Source: Sphaerisporangium rufum (GTDB lineage Bacteria > Actinomycetota > Actinomycetes > Streptosporangiales > Streptosporangiaceae). From it: a stretch of 64,000 nt of DNA. A program made the position numbers and the translations under genes. The stretch is from NCBI RefSeq assembly GCF_016863395.1, contig NZ_BOOU01000059.1:62001-126000 (forward strand). Direction: 5' to 3'. Below are positions 16,345 through 25,603 of the stretch, in pieces. Position 1 is the stretch's first letter. Each line of letters starts with the position of its first letter. Under the pieces are notes generated by a model. It was not told where the DNA came from, made no database searches, and saw nothing but the letters and a program-made list of their open reading frames with translations.

Positions 16345-17442
16345 ATGGATGCTGCTCTGATCGCCGGCATCTTCGTCGTACTACTTGCGGTGATCACCAT
16401 TCTGAAGGCGGTGCGCATCGTCCCGCAGGCGCGGGCGGGCAACGTCGAGCGGCTCGGCCGCTATCACCGCACGCTCGGCCCCGGCCTGAACTTCGTCATC
16501 CCGTACGTGGACCGGGTGCGCCCGATGCTCGACCTGCGCGAGCAGGTGGTCTCCTTCCAGCCGCAGCCGGTCATCACCGAGGACAACCTGGTCGTCGACA
16601 TCGACACCGTGCTGTACTTCCAGGTCACCGACCCGCGGGCGGCGGAGTACGAGATCGCCAACTTCATCCAGGGCGTCGAGCAGCTCACCGTCACCACGCT
16701 GCGCAACGTCGTCGGCGGCATGGACCTGGAGAGCACGCTGACCTCGCGGGACACCATCAACAGCCAGCTGCGCGGCGTACTGGACGAGGCCACCGGAAAG
16801 TGGGGCATCCGGGTCAACCGGGTGGAGATCAAGGCGATCGACCCGCCGCGCACCATCAAGGAGGCGATGGAGAAGCAGATGCGCGCCGAGCGGGACAAGC
16901 GCGCCGCCATCCTCACCGCCGAAGGCTTCCGGCAGTCGCAGATCCTCACCGCCGAGGGCGAGAAGCAGAGCGCGATCCTGCGCGCCGAGGGCGAGCGCAC
17001 CTCGGCCATCCTGAAGGCCGAGGGCCAGTCGCAGGCGATCGACGAGGTCTTCCAGGCCGTGCACCGCAACGACCCCGACCCCAAGCTGCTCGCCTACCAG
17101 TACCTCCAGGTGCTGCCGCAGCTCGCCCAGGGCGAGGGCAACACGTTCTGGGTGATCCCCAGCGAGGTCACCTCGGCGCTGCAGGGCGTCTCGCGGGCCT
17201 TCACCGAGTCGCTGCCGCAGTCGCCGGCCACCCGGGAGGACACCCGGCCGCGCACCGCCGCCCGCAAGGAGGCCGCGAACGCCGTGCAGGCCGCCGAGGA
17301 GGCCATCGCCGACGCCGAGGACTCCGGCCCCCGCCAGCTCGGCGCCGCGCCCGCCGCACCCGCCGCTGCCGCCGCCGACCCGCTCGCCGACCTCACCGAG
17401 GAGACCGCCACCCACCGGGTCCGCCGCCCGGAGAACCCCTGA
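16345..17442 (+). CDS. SPFH/stomatin-like (QmcA type) membrane protein
   Basis: 365 residues with one N-terminal membrane helix (ALIAGIFVVLLAVITILKAV). The SPFH domain follows (VPQARAGNVERLGRYHRTLGPGLNFVIPYVDRV, then LREQVVSFQPQPVITEDNLVVDIDTVLYFQVTDP), then a long coiled coil of EGERTSAILKAEG repeats and an Ala/Glu-rich tail. It forms oligomeric scaffolds in the membrane with NfeD. AGGGAG lies 7 bases before the ATG. It is the last gene of the NfeD-SPFH pair and is followed by a large hairpin. Confidence 0.93.
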   Translation: MDAALIAGIFVVLLAVITILKAVRIVPQARAGNVERLGRYHRTLGPGLNFVIPYVDRVRPMLDLREQVVSFQPQPVITEDNLVVDIDTVLYFQVTDPRAAEYEIANFIQGVEQLTVTTLRNVVGGMDLESTLTSRDTINSQLRGVLDEATGKWGIRVNRVEIKAIDPPRTIKEAMEKQMRAERDKRAAILTAEGFRQSQILTAEGEKQSAILRAEGERTSAILKAEGQSQAIDEVFQAVHRNDPDPKLLAYQYLQVLPQLAQGEGNTFWVIPSEVTSALQGVSRAFTESLPQSPATREDTRPRTAARKEAANAVQAAEEAIADAEDSGPRQLGAAPAAPAAAAADPLADLTEETATHRVRRPENP

Positions 17443-17443
17443 A

Positions 17444-17507
17444 CCGGTGTGCCACCCCGCCCGGCCCGGCGCCACGATCGACGGCACCGGGCCGGGCGGG
17501 ACACCGG
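17444..17507. terminator. Large hairpin terminator after SPFH gene
   Basis: CCCGCCCGGCCCGGCGCC pairs with GGCACCGGGCCGGGCGGG with one mismatch. Outside it CCGGTGT (17444-17450) pairs with ACACCGG (17501-17507) after a small bulge. It begins 2 bases after the stop codon, between convergent genes. Confidence 0.8.
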
Positions 17508-17771
17508 CCAGCGGGCCTGGTCTCCGGACCCGGCAGACCCGCCCGGTCCGCTGACGGAACCGGCCGGCGCGTCGTCGCCTGACTTCGACCGGACGAGAAC
17601 CACGGGGGCCTCCGACCGGCCCGCCACCGCGCCGAGCCGTTCAACGGGGACGGCGCCGACCGGCCAGGCCTCGACCCGGTCGCCGAGGCCGACGGACCCA
17701 CCCGGCACCGGTCCGGCTGCGGACCTGGGTGACCAGGTCGGCGAACCGGTGGTGCCGGCCGGCTCGCTGGG
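17508..17771. other. Gap holding a duplicated fragment of the GTPase 3' end
   Basis: No credible gene. Bases 17724-17755 repeat, with few differences, bases 17783-17814, the last codons of the GTPase gene. On the minus strand the gene reads GRFAELVTQART-stop, and 59 bases further the copy reads HRFADLVTQVRSRTG. The remainder is plain GC-rich spacer after the terminator. Confidence 0.6.
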
Positions 17772-19865
17772 CTAGGTGCGAGCCTGGGTGACCAGCTCGG
17801 CGAACCGGCCGGTGCGGTCCAGCTCGTCGCGGACCGGCTCGATGACCAGCTCGCGTCCCACCTCGGCCACCCCGGCGGTCAGCGCTCGCCGGGCCCTGCC
17901 CGCCCGGCGGGCCGCGCCGACGGCGGCGGCCAGCCGGCAGAGCAGCGCGAGCAGCAGGCCGGCCGCGGCGCCGCCGGCCAGCAGTACGGTCGGCCACGGA
18001 ACGACGCCGAGCGTCGGGGTCGGCGGCTCCGGCAGCCGCAGGTAGTCCAGGACGAACAGCGCGGTCAGCCAGAGGGCCCCGGCGACCATCGCCGCGAACA
18101 GCAGCCACTGGGCCGCGCCGGCGAGCCGCCACCAGTGCGGCCGCCGCCCGGCGCCCACGGTCGTGGTCGCCACCGCCCGGTCCAGCCGGTCGGAGACCTC
18201 GCCCTGCGCCGAGCGGGCCGCGTGCCGTACCGCCGCGGCCCACGGCTCGGGCAGCCCGGACGCGGCGGCCGAGCCGACGTCCCGGATCGCGGTGTCCACC
18301 CGGGACCGCTGTACCGCGGTGGCCGGCGGCAGCGAGGTCCGCTCCGGCACCGGCCGCCCGCCCGGCACCCCCGGGGACGTCCGGGTGGCCGGGGAGGCGC
18401 TCGGGGACGTCCGGGAGGTCGCGGGCACGGCCGTCCGGCCGCCGGGCGCATCCGGCGTGGCGCCTCCGCCGGCAGACGTTCCCGAGGCGGACCGGGTCTG
18501 ATCGGATCGGGTCTCATCGGCCGCGCCGTGAGCGGCAGCGGCCCGACCGGACGGGTTCTGACCGGACGCGGCGGGGTGCGCAGGACCGGCTCCGGGTCCA
18601 TCGGGACCCGGCAGGACCGGTGGCGGACTCTGGCCGGGCGCCGCGGGCTGCGCCGGCGCCGGCTGGGCGCCGGGCAACGCCTGGCGCCCGGGGGGCGGGA
18701 GCGCGGACGGGCCGCCGGGTTCGGCGGCGACCAGGTGCCGGCCACCGGGCGGCACCCCCAGGTGGAGGCGGCGCAGCGGATCGGGCCGGAAGCGCCGCAG
18801 CCAGCGGGTGACCGGCCAGCCGGTGGCCGCGATCGAACGGTGCCGGTGCGCCTTGGCGACGGCGGCGACCACCAGCGGGACTCCCGCCGCCTCGGCCAGC
18901 GCGGCGGTCAGCCGCTCGGCCGGCAGCCCGCCGAGCGCGTCACCGGCCTCCTCGGCCCGCCGCCGCAGCCCGGCGGGGTCCACCGCGACCTCCGCCACCG
19001 GGACGCCGCCCGTCGCCGTCGCCGTTCCGGCCGTTCCCGCCGTCCCGGCCGGCCCCTGCGACGCCGCGGCCAGCAGGTCGGCGGCCCGGCGGGCGTCGGC
19101 GGCCAGCCGGTCGGCCCAGACCCGGTGATCGGCGTTCCGCCGGGCCAGCTCGGCGCGCAGCTCGGCGATCCCGGTGCCGCGCGGCACGGACGTGGCGATG
19201 ACCGGCACGCCGGCCAGCCCGTCCTCGTCCAGCAGCCGGCGCAGATCGCGCAGGCAGCGGTCCACCGCCGCCGGCGCCAGCCGGTCCACCTGGTTCAGCA
19301 CGACGACCATGACGTCCCGGTGCCGGCGCAGCCCGCGCAGGTAGCGCTCGTGCACCGCCGCGTCGGCGTACTTCTGCGGGTCGAGCACCCAGACCAGCAG
19401 GTCGACCACCGCGACCAGCCGGTCCACCTCCAGCCGGTGCGCGACCTCGATGGAGTCGTGGTCGGGCAGGTCGAGCAGCACCAGCCCGCCGAGCGCGGCG
19501 TCCGCCGCCTCGACCGAGTGCCGGCGCGGCACCTCCAGCCAGTCCAGCAGCGGCCCGGACCCCTCGGGGTCCCACATCGCCGCCTGCGCCGCCGACGTCG
19601 TCGGGCGGGTCACCCCCACCCCGGCCAGCGAGGTGCCGGATACCGCGTTGAACAGGGAGGACTTGCCGCTGCCCGTCGCGCCGGCCAGCGCGACCACCGT
19701 GTGGCCCACCGACAGGCCGCGCCGGGCCGCCGCCCGGGCCGCCACCCCCCGGGCCTGCTCGACCGCCGCCTGGTCCAGCCGTCCCTCGGCCAGCGCCGCC
19801 GCCTCGGCGAGCGCGGCGAGCCGGTTGTCGAGCGGGACCTCCTTGACCCGCCTGAGCACCTTCAC
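17772..19865 (-). CDS. Dynamin-like/YfjP-type GTPase with C-terminal membrane helices (second of a GTPase pair)
   Basis: 697 residues. The GTPase domain has G1 GATGSGKSSLF, G3 LLDLPDHDS and G4 LNQVDR. A helical region follows, then a Pro/Ala/Ser-rich linker of about 170 residues (GQSPPPVLPGPDGPGAG and similar), then a helical segment and two membrane helices (WLLFAAMVAGALWLTALFVL and PTVLLAGGAAAGLLLALLCRLA). The GTG start overlaps the stop of the upstream GTPase gene by GTGA. Paired dynamin-like GTPases in actinomycetes (DynA/DynB of Streptomyces) remodel membrane at sporulation septa; a similar role is an inference from gene pairing and topology. Confidence 0.85.
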   Translation of the reverse strand: MKVLRRVKEVPLDNRLAALAEAAALAEGRLDQAAVEQARGVAARAAARRGLSVGHTVVALAGATGSGKSSLFNAVSGTSLAGVGVTRPTTSAAQAAMWDPEGSGPLLDWLEVPRRHSVEAADAALGGLVLLDLPDHDSIEVAHRLEVDRLVAVVDLLVWVLDPQKYADAAVHERYLRGLRRHRDVMVVVLNQVDRLAPAAVDRCLRDLRRLLDEDGLAGVPVIATSVPRGTGIAELRAELARRNADHRVWADRLAADARRAADLLAAASQGPAGTAGTAGTATATGGVPVAEVAVDPAGLRRRAEEAGDALGGLPAERLTAALAEAAGVPLVVAAVAKAHRHRSIAATGWPVTRWLRRFRPDPLRRLHLGVPPGGRHLVAAEPGGPSALPPPGRQALPGAQPAPAQPAAPGQSPPPVLPGPDGPGAGPAHPAASGQNPSGRAAAAHGAADETRSDQTRSASGTSAGGGATPDAPGGRTAVPATSRTSPSASPATRTSPGVPGGRPVPERTSLPPATAVQRSRVDTAIRDVGSAAASGLPEPWAAAVRHAARSAQGEVSDRLDRAVATTTVGAGRRPHWWRLAGAAQWLLFAAMVAGALWLTALFVLDYLRLPEPPTPTLGVVPWPTVLLAGGAAAGLLLALLCRLAAAVGAARRAGRARRALTAGVAEVGRELVIEPVRDELDRTGRFAELVTQART

Positions 19866-21841
19866 GGCCGGTCCGCCCAGGTGCGCGGCGCCTCGCCGGG
19901 AGCCGGCGCGCTTCCCCGGCCCCGCTCCCCGGGGTCCGCGGGCGGTGCGGGCGGGCGGTCCTGCGGGCCGGACGGCTCCGGCCGGGCGTCCTGGGGAACG
20001 GGCAGCGGCCGGGTGGTCCCGGCGTCCTGGGGACCGGCGTCGCGGGCGTCCTGGGGAACGGGCAGCGGCCGGGTGGGCCCCGCCTCCTGGGGACCGGCGG
20101 CGTCGGGGACGCCGATCTCGGCGCGGTGGGCGCGGACCTCGGCCGCCGCGCGGCGCAGGCCGTCGGCGGCGTCCGGCGGCGGCCCCACGTCGTCCAGCAG
20201 GGCGGTGAAGCGGGCGGCCTCCTCGTCCAGCAGCGCCCGCACCCGGCGGCGCAGGTCGTCCCGCGCCATCTGGGTCAACGTGCGCACGGCCTGATCGCCG
20301 AACACCGCCTCCAGGAGCTTCTGGCTCAGCACGCTGGTACCGCCGGCGATGCCGACCTCCAGGCCGGTGAGCCCGCCGGTGGAGGCGAAGACCATCAGCA
20401 TGAGCAGCAGCCCGAGCCCGTTGACCCCGAAGGAGGCCAGCCGCGCGGTGGTCCGCTTCTCCGCCCCCTCCCGGGCGACCAGCTCCAGCACGTACCCCTG
20501 CCAGTCCCGCACGGCGGACCCGGCCCGCTCGGGCAGGGTGCCCGAGGCGCGGCCCAGCCGCCCGGCGGCCACCGCGCCGGCCCGCTCCACCACGTCGCGG
20601 CCGGCGGGCGTGCCGGACCACGCCTCCAGGGTCCGCTCGGCGGCGGCGTCCGCGGCGGACCGGATCAGCGCCTCCACCCCGGTGGACAGGGCCATCTCCA
20701 GCCGGGCGTCCGGGGCCGGCCGGCCGGTGAACGCCGAGACCACCCGCTCGCGCAGCCGGCCGATCCGCGATTCCAGCGACCGCATGAAGTCGCCGGTGCC
20801 GATGAAGTCCTGCCATCGGGTCAGCACCTCGCCGCGCAGCAGCGAGCCGTCCCGGATGCCGTCGTCGAAGGCGGCCATCGCCGCACCGTAGGCGGACTCG
20901 ACCGAACGGCGCAGGTCCGCGAGGCCCGCCCGCTGCCGGTCGGCCTCGTCGGCGAGCGCGGGGACCCGGACGGCCAGGCTGTCCAGCGCGCCGGCCAGCG
21001 TGCGGCGCACCACCTCACCCCGGGCCTGGGCATCGGCGGCGATCGTCGCCAGCCAGTCGCGGATCGGGCGCACCGACGCCGGGGGCAGGCGGGTGTCCTC
21101 CTCCGCCAGCGCCGCCTCCGGCACGCTGAACAGCGGCGTGCCCGCCAGCCCGTTGGCCGCCAGCAGCCGGCCCAGGTGCGCCGTCACCGGCTCCATCGCC
21201 TCGGACGGCACCCGGTCGAGCACGACGGCGAGGGCCGTGCTGCGCTCGCGGGCGCTGCGCAGGAACCCCCAGGGCACCTCGTCGGCGTACCGGGCGGCGG
21301 TGGTGACGAACAGCCACAGGTCGGCGGCGGCCAGCAGCTGGGCGGCCATCTCCCGGTTGGCGGTGACCACCGAGTCGATGTCCGGCGCGTCCAGCAGGGC
21401 CAGCCCGGGGGGCAGGGTGCCCGCCGTGACGATCCGCAGGGTTCCCGGCTCGCCGCGCCCGCCGCCGGTGGTCCGGGCCAGGCCGGGCAGCACGCTCTGC
21501 CGGGTGAACCACGCCTCGTCGGCGGGATTGGCGACCAGGGTGGGCGCGAGGGTGGTCGGCCGCAGCACGCCCGGTTCGGTGACGTCCGCGTCCACCAGCG
21601 AGTTCACCAGCGTCGACTTGCCGGCCCCGGTGGAGCCGCCCACGACGGCCAGCAGCGGCGCGTCCATGGCGGCGACGCGGGGCAGCAGATAGTCGTCGAG
21701 CTGGCCGACCAGCTCCCTCAGCGCGCGGCGGTGCTCGGGCGCGTCACCGACCGCCAGCGGGAAGAGATCGTGATCGAGCCGGCGGCGCAGGTCTTCCAGG
21801 GCCGTGCGCAGACCGTCGTTCCCTGCCATACACCCGGTCAT
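19862..21841 (-). CDS. Dynamin-like GTPase (first of a GTPase pair)
   Basis: 659 residues with G1 GGSTGAGKSTLVNSL near residue 68, G2 region RPTTLAPTLV, G3 LLDAPDIDSV and a G4-like VVLDRVP. A long helical stalk and a hydrophobic hairpin (FGVNGLGLLLMLMVFASTGGLTGLEVGIAGG) could insert into the membrane. The tail is Pro-rich with an internal duplication. ATG 21841 is the longest start; ATG 21829 (MAGNDG) is equally plausible since neither has a ribosome site. It overlaps the second GTPase gene, so the two products are probably made in fixed ratio and act together in membrane fusion or septation. Confidence 0.86.
   Translation of the reverse strand: MTGCMAGNDGLRTALEDLRRRLDHDLFPLAVGDAPEHRRALRELVGQLDDYLLPRVAAMDAPLLAVVGGSTGAGKSTLVNSLVDADVTEPGVLRPTTLAPTLVANPADEAWFTRQSVLPGLARTTGGGRGEPGTLRIVTAGTLPPGLALLDAPDIDSVVTANREMAAQLLAAADLWLFVTTAARYADEVPWGFLRSARERSTALAVVLDRVPSEAMEPVTAHLGRLLAANGLAGTPLFSVPEAALAEEDTRLPPASVRPIRDWLATIAADAQARGEVVRRTLAGALDSLAVRVPALADEADRQRAGLADLRRSVESAYGAAMAAFDDGIRDGSLLRGEVLTRWQDFIGTGDFMRSLESRIGRLRERVVSAFTGRPAPDARLEMALSTGVEALIRSAADAAAERTLEAWSGTPAGRDVVERAGAVAAGRLGRASGTLPERAGSAVRDWQGYVLELVAREGAEKRTTARLASFGVNGLGLLLMLMVFASTGGLTGLEVGIAGGTSVLSQKLLEAVFGDQAVRTLTQMARDDLRRRVRALLDEEAARFTALLDDVGPPPDAADGLRRAAAEVRAHRAEIGVPDAAGPQEAGPTRPLPVPQDARDAGPQDAGTTRPLPVPQDARPEPSGPQDRPPAPPADPGERGRGSAPAPGEAPRTWADRP
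19981..20100 (-). repeat. 60-bp tandem duplication in the GTPase tail
   Basis: Bases 19981-20040 and 20041-20100 align over all 60 positions with only a few differences (core CTGGGGAACGGGCAGCGGCC in both). The duplication keeps frame and encodes two copies of a TRPLPVPQDAR-containing segment. Confidence 0.9.
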
Positions 21842-21897
21842 GCCCCGCAGGCGCCCGGGTATCCGCCGGTGGGGTGAAACCGCAGGCCGGACCGGGT

Positions 21898-22045
21898 CCG
21901 GTGGTGATCGCCATCCGATGGGACGGGGCGTCAGGCGGGCCGGGGCCGGTGGTGACCGCCACCCGGCAGGCCAGGGGTCAGGCCGAGCCGTAGTCCGGTG
22001 GTGATCGCCGCCCGGCAGGCCAGGGCGTCAGGCCAGGGCGTCAGG
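21898..22045. repeat. Three imperfect 48-49 bp tandem repeats between gene 3'/5' ends
   Basis: Units start at 21898, 21946 and 21995, each beginning CCGGTGGTGA(T/C)CGCC and containing GGCAGGCCAGGG/GTCAGGC-like parts. The last unit ends with a doubled CAGGGCGTCAGG. The array fills the gap between the lipoprotein stop and the GTPase start, so it lies in the promoter region of the GTPase operon. Confidence 0.75.
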
Positions 22046-22559
22046 TCGGTGAGGACGCGCCGGCGCCGGGCCGGACGGGAGTGGGCATCAACGGGCGGCA
22101 CTTCTCCAGCGCCCTGGCCACCGCCGGGTCACCGGTGTCCAGCCGCCGCCGGCCCTCGCCCTCGGCCAGGTCGGCCCCGTTGTCCTTCATGCAGGACCGG
22201 AAGGCGCGCAGCGCGGAGTCGTCCGGCCGCCCCGGCCCGCGGCCGCCGCGCGGCGCCAGCGAGCGGCAGGCCTCGAAGGCCGCGCGCCACTGCGGGTTCA
22301 TGGCGCCAGGGCCCCCCGGCCCCCCGCTCGGCCGGGCGAACGGGGAGGCGTCCGGCCGAGGCGTGGATGCGCCACCTGGGCGGCCCGTGGGCGGTGCCAC
22401 CCCGTGCGCCCGAAGGCAGTCGGCGAAGGCCGCGCCCCCACCGGGGGTGGTGGAGGCGGAGGGAACGGCCGCCGCGTCGCCGGCGGTGCCGCCGCCACAG
22501 CCCGCCGCCAGCAGGACGGCGGCCACGACGAGCGCGGGCACCCGGAGCGACGCGGTCAC
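22041..22559 (-). CDS. Secreted lipoprotein with paired cysteines, function unknown
   Basis: 172 residues. The N-terminus ends in the lipobox LLAAGC at about residues 16-21, so the product should be lipid-anchored outside the membrane. The mature part is Gly/Pro/Ser-rich with four spaced cysteine motifs (FADCLRAHGV, FEACRSLAP, FRSCMKDNGADL, LEKCRPLMP), a DCLRxHG pattern common in secreted actinomycete proteins. The start is GTG with GGAG about 9 bases upstream. It lies downstream of the efflux operon on the same strand after a gap of 257 bases, so it may be an accessory outer factor of that pump (inference). Confidence 0.75.
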   Translation of the reverse strand: MTASLRVPALVVAAVLLAAGCGGGTAGDAAAVPSASTTPGGGAAFADCLRAHGVAPPTGRPGGASTPRPDASPFARPSGGPGGPGAMNPQWRAAFEACRSLAPRGGRGPGRPDDSALRAFRSCMKDNGADLAEGEGRRRLDTGDPAVARALEKCRPLMPTPVRPGAGASSPT

Positions 22560-22816
22560 GGGATGGACTCCAAAGGAAGCCGGGGGACTCTGACGGCACC
22601 ATCGAAGTCCACGAATCTCAACGCCACATGGCCCCAACCTGAGAATCACCTGGAAGCCCCGGCCGGGCCGGCGGCAGCGAAGCGGGCATACGGCAACAAA
22701 ACCGATAGGTAGCAGCAAAAGGGCAGGGATGGCGAACCGGGCCGGCGGTCACCGGCGATCCTGCCGGCCGTGGCACGGCACCGCCGTGGCACGGCACCGC
22801 GGGCACGGCACCGCCG
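22560..22816. other. Gap with AT-rich promoter segment and 15-16 bp repeats
   Basis: Bases 22770-22815 hold three copies of (GT)GGCACGGCACCGC(C) of 15-16 bp just after the preceding gene's stop. Bases 22685-22720 are AT-richer and are a likely promoter area for the lipoprotein. No gene is seen. Confidence 0.5.
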
Positions 22817-23416
22817 TCAGCCGCCGCCGGTCCGGCCGCCGGGCGCGCCGGCCTGGCTCACCGCGGTCGCGCCGACCGTGCCGTCGTCCCGGCGTTCCCC
22901 CTGGACGACGACCGTACTGCCGGGCTTGAGGTCCTTGACCTTGCCCGCCCGGGTCACCTGGACCCGGGTGTCGCCGGTGGTGCGCACCGTGACGATCTCA
23001 CCGCTCGCCGTCTGCAGGTAGATCTTGGCGCCGTCCACCAGTTTGACGGTGCCGAAGGTGACCTGGCCGGCACCGCCCTGCCCGAGACCGCCCTGCCCGG
23101 CCTGGCCGCCCTGCCCCTGGCCGGGGAAGCGGCCCGCCCCGGCCGGCCGGCCCGCGCCCTGGCCGGCACCAGAGCGCTGCGCCGCCGCGATCAGCGCGTC
23201 GACCCCGGTGGACGCGCCCCACCACTTGTGCGCCTGGATGCCGGCGACCATGCCGGCCACCAGCAGCACCCCGGCACCGAGCACCAGGGTGAGCGTGGAC
23301 ATCCGGCGACCGGCTGGCCGCGGCGTGAGTTCGGCGTCGAGGTCGCCGTCGAACGGCGAGGTCTCCAGCGGCTCCGCGGCGGGCGCCGGTTCCGGCTTGC
23401 GCCTGCTCGTACTCAT
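22817..23416 (-). CDS. Membrane-anchored DUF5666-like protein of the efflux operon
   Basis: 199 residues: a cytosolic N-terminus, one membrane helix (RMSTLTLVLGAGVLLVAGMVAGIQA, about residues 38-62), a Gly/Gln-rich linker (RFPGQGQGGQAGQGGLGQGG) and a small beta domain (VTFGTVKLVDGAKIYLQTASGEIVTVRTTGDTRVQVTRAGKVKDLKPGSTVVVQGERRDDGTVGATAV). That last domain has the OB/SH3-like pattern of DUF5666. It lies 33 bases after the permease gene on the same strand, so it belongs to the MacB-type operon and is probably an extracytoplasmic partner of the adaptor. Confidence 0.8.
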   Translation of the reverse strand: MSTSRRKPEPAPAAEPLETSPFDGDLDAELTPRPAGRRMSTLTLVLGAGVLLVAGMVAGIQAHKWWGASTGVDALIAAAQRSGAGQGAGRPAGAGRFPGQGQGGQAGQGGLGQGGAGQVTFGTVKLVDGAKIYLQTASGEIVTVRTTGDTRVQVTRAGKVKDLKPGSTVVVQGERRDDGTVGATAVSQAGAPGGRTGGG

Positions 23417-23449
23417 CTGTGGGTCGATCTCCCTGATCCGATGGCCATG

Positions 23450-24721
23450 TCACTCGTGCCGCAGCGCCTCGATGGGACGCAGCTTCGCCGCCCGGTTCGC
23501 CGGATAGCTACCGAAGAACAGTCCGATCGCGACCGACACCGCCAGCGCCAGCACGATCGAGGCCGGCACGACGACCGGCTCGATGCCGGCGATGGTGAGG
23601 CTGCCGCCGGCCACGCCGACGATCACGCCGAGCACCCCGCCGAACAGGCTCAGCATGGTGGCCTCGGCGAGGAACTGGCCGAGGATGGCGCCGCGCGGCG
23701 CTCCGATGGCCTTGCGGATGCCGATCTCCCGGGTCCGCTCGGTGACCGTGACCAGCATGATGTTGGTGATGCCGATGCCGCCCACCAGCAGGCTGATCGC
23801 GGCGACCGCGCCGAGCAGCACGGTGAACGTGCCGACGGCGGCGCCGACGGTCTCCTGCAGCGCGGCCTGGTTGAGGATCCGGTAGTCGGCGGTGGCGCCG
23901 GCCGCGATGCCGTGCCGCTGGTCCAGCACCCCGGTGACCTCCGACTGCGCCGCGTCCACCGCCTCGGCGCTGCGCGCCTGCACGATGATCTGGTCGAGCG
24001 GGCCGAACCCGGTGAGGCTCTGCTGGACGGCGGGCAGCGGGGCGACGGCGATGTCGTCGGCGTCCTGAAAGCCGGTGGAGCCGGTCTCCTTGAGCACGCC
24101 GACCACGGTGAACGGCACGCCGGCCACGCTGACCTGCTTGCCGAGCGGGTCGACCTGGCCGAACAGCTCGTCGGCGACGGTCCGCCCGATCACGATGACC
24201 TTCCGGGCGGCCAGCACGTCGTCGTTGAAGAAGTACGTGCCCTTGTCCACCGGCTTGTTGGACGCCTCGAAGTAGCTCGGGTAGGTGCCGACCAGCTGCT
24301 GGATCGTATGGCTGCCGCCCGCGTAGGCGGCGGCCTGGGACGCGGCGGTGACCACCGGGGACACGCTCTTGATCGACGGCGCGCTCGCGGTGTCGGCCAG
24401 GGCCCGGGCGTCCGCCAGGCTGAGCCGCTTCGCCTGGGTGCGCGGCCCGGCGGGCGCCTGCCCGGCCTCGGCCTGCACCGGGCCGGGGCCGAAGCCGCCG
24501 CCCCGGCCGCCGCCACCGGCGAAGGACTGCATCACGGTGAGGGTGTTGGCGCCCAGGCGCTGGATGTTCTGCTGGATCGACTGCGAGGCGCCCTGGCCTA
24601 CCGCGACCAGCAGGATCACCGCGGCCACCCCGATCAGGATGCCGAGCGTGGTCAGGCCGCTGCGCAGCTTGTTGGCCAGCAGCCCGCGCACCGCGAAGCG
24701 CATGATCTCAAGGACGCCCAT
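23450..24721 (-). CDS. MacB-like ABC transporter permease (FtsX domain)
   Basis: 423 residues. An N-terminal helix (LANKLRSGLTTLGILIGVAAVILLVAVGQGA) is followed by the MacB periplasmic core (ANTLTVMQSFAGG..., YPSYFEASNKPVDKGTYF, GVPFTVVGVLKETGSTGF) and three C-terminal helices of the FtsX domain (LLGAVAAISLLVGGIGITNIMLVTVTERTREIGIRKAIGA and SLFGGVLGVIVGVAGG). The ERTREIGIRKAIGA coupling segment is diagnostic. ATG 24721 is preferred over an upstream GTG at 24739. It probably exports peptides, lipids or drugs together with the neighbouring ATPase and adaptor. Confidence 0.92.
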   Translation of the reverse strand: MGVLEIMRFAVRGLLANKLRSGLTTLGILIGVAAVILLVAVGQGASQSIQQNIQRLGANTLTVMQSFAGGGGRGGGFGPGPVQAEAGQAPAGPRTQAKRLSLADARALADTASAPSIKSVSPVVTAASQAAAYAGGSHTIQQLVGTYPSYFEASNKPVDKGTYFFNDDVLAARKVIVIGRTVADELFGQVDPLGKQVSVAGVPFTVVGVLKETGSTGFQDADDIAVAPLPAVQQSLTGFGPLDQIIVQARSAEAVDAAQSEVTGVLDQRHGIAAGATADYRILNQAALQETVGAAVGTFTVLLGAVAAISLLVGGIGITNIMLVTVTERTREIGIRKAIGAPRGAILGQFLAEATMLSLFGGVLGVIVGVAGGSLTIAGIEPVVVPASIVLALAVSVAIGLFFGSYPANRAAKLRPIEALRHE

Positions 24722-24757
24722 CGCCCGCCGCCTTCCCACCCGTCCGCGCCGGCCCGG

Positions 24758-25599
<842 letters not shown>

Positions 25600-25603
<4 letters not shown>

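Noticed and set aside
17449-17775. 108-codon plus-strand frame after the SPFH gene
   Set aside because: It overlaps the terminator hairpin and a duplicated fragment of the minus-strand gene, with no ribosome site or recognisable protein.
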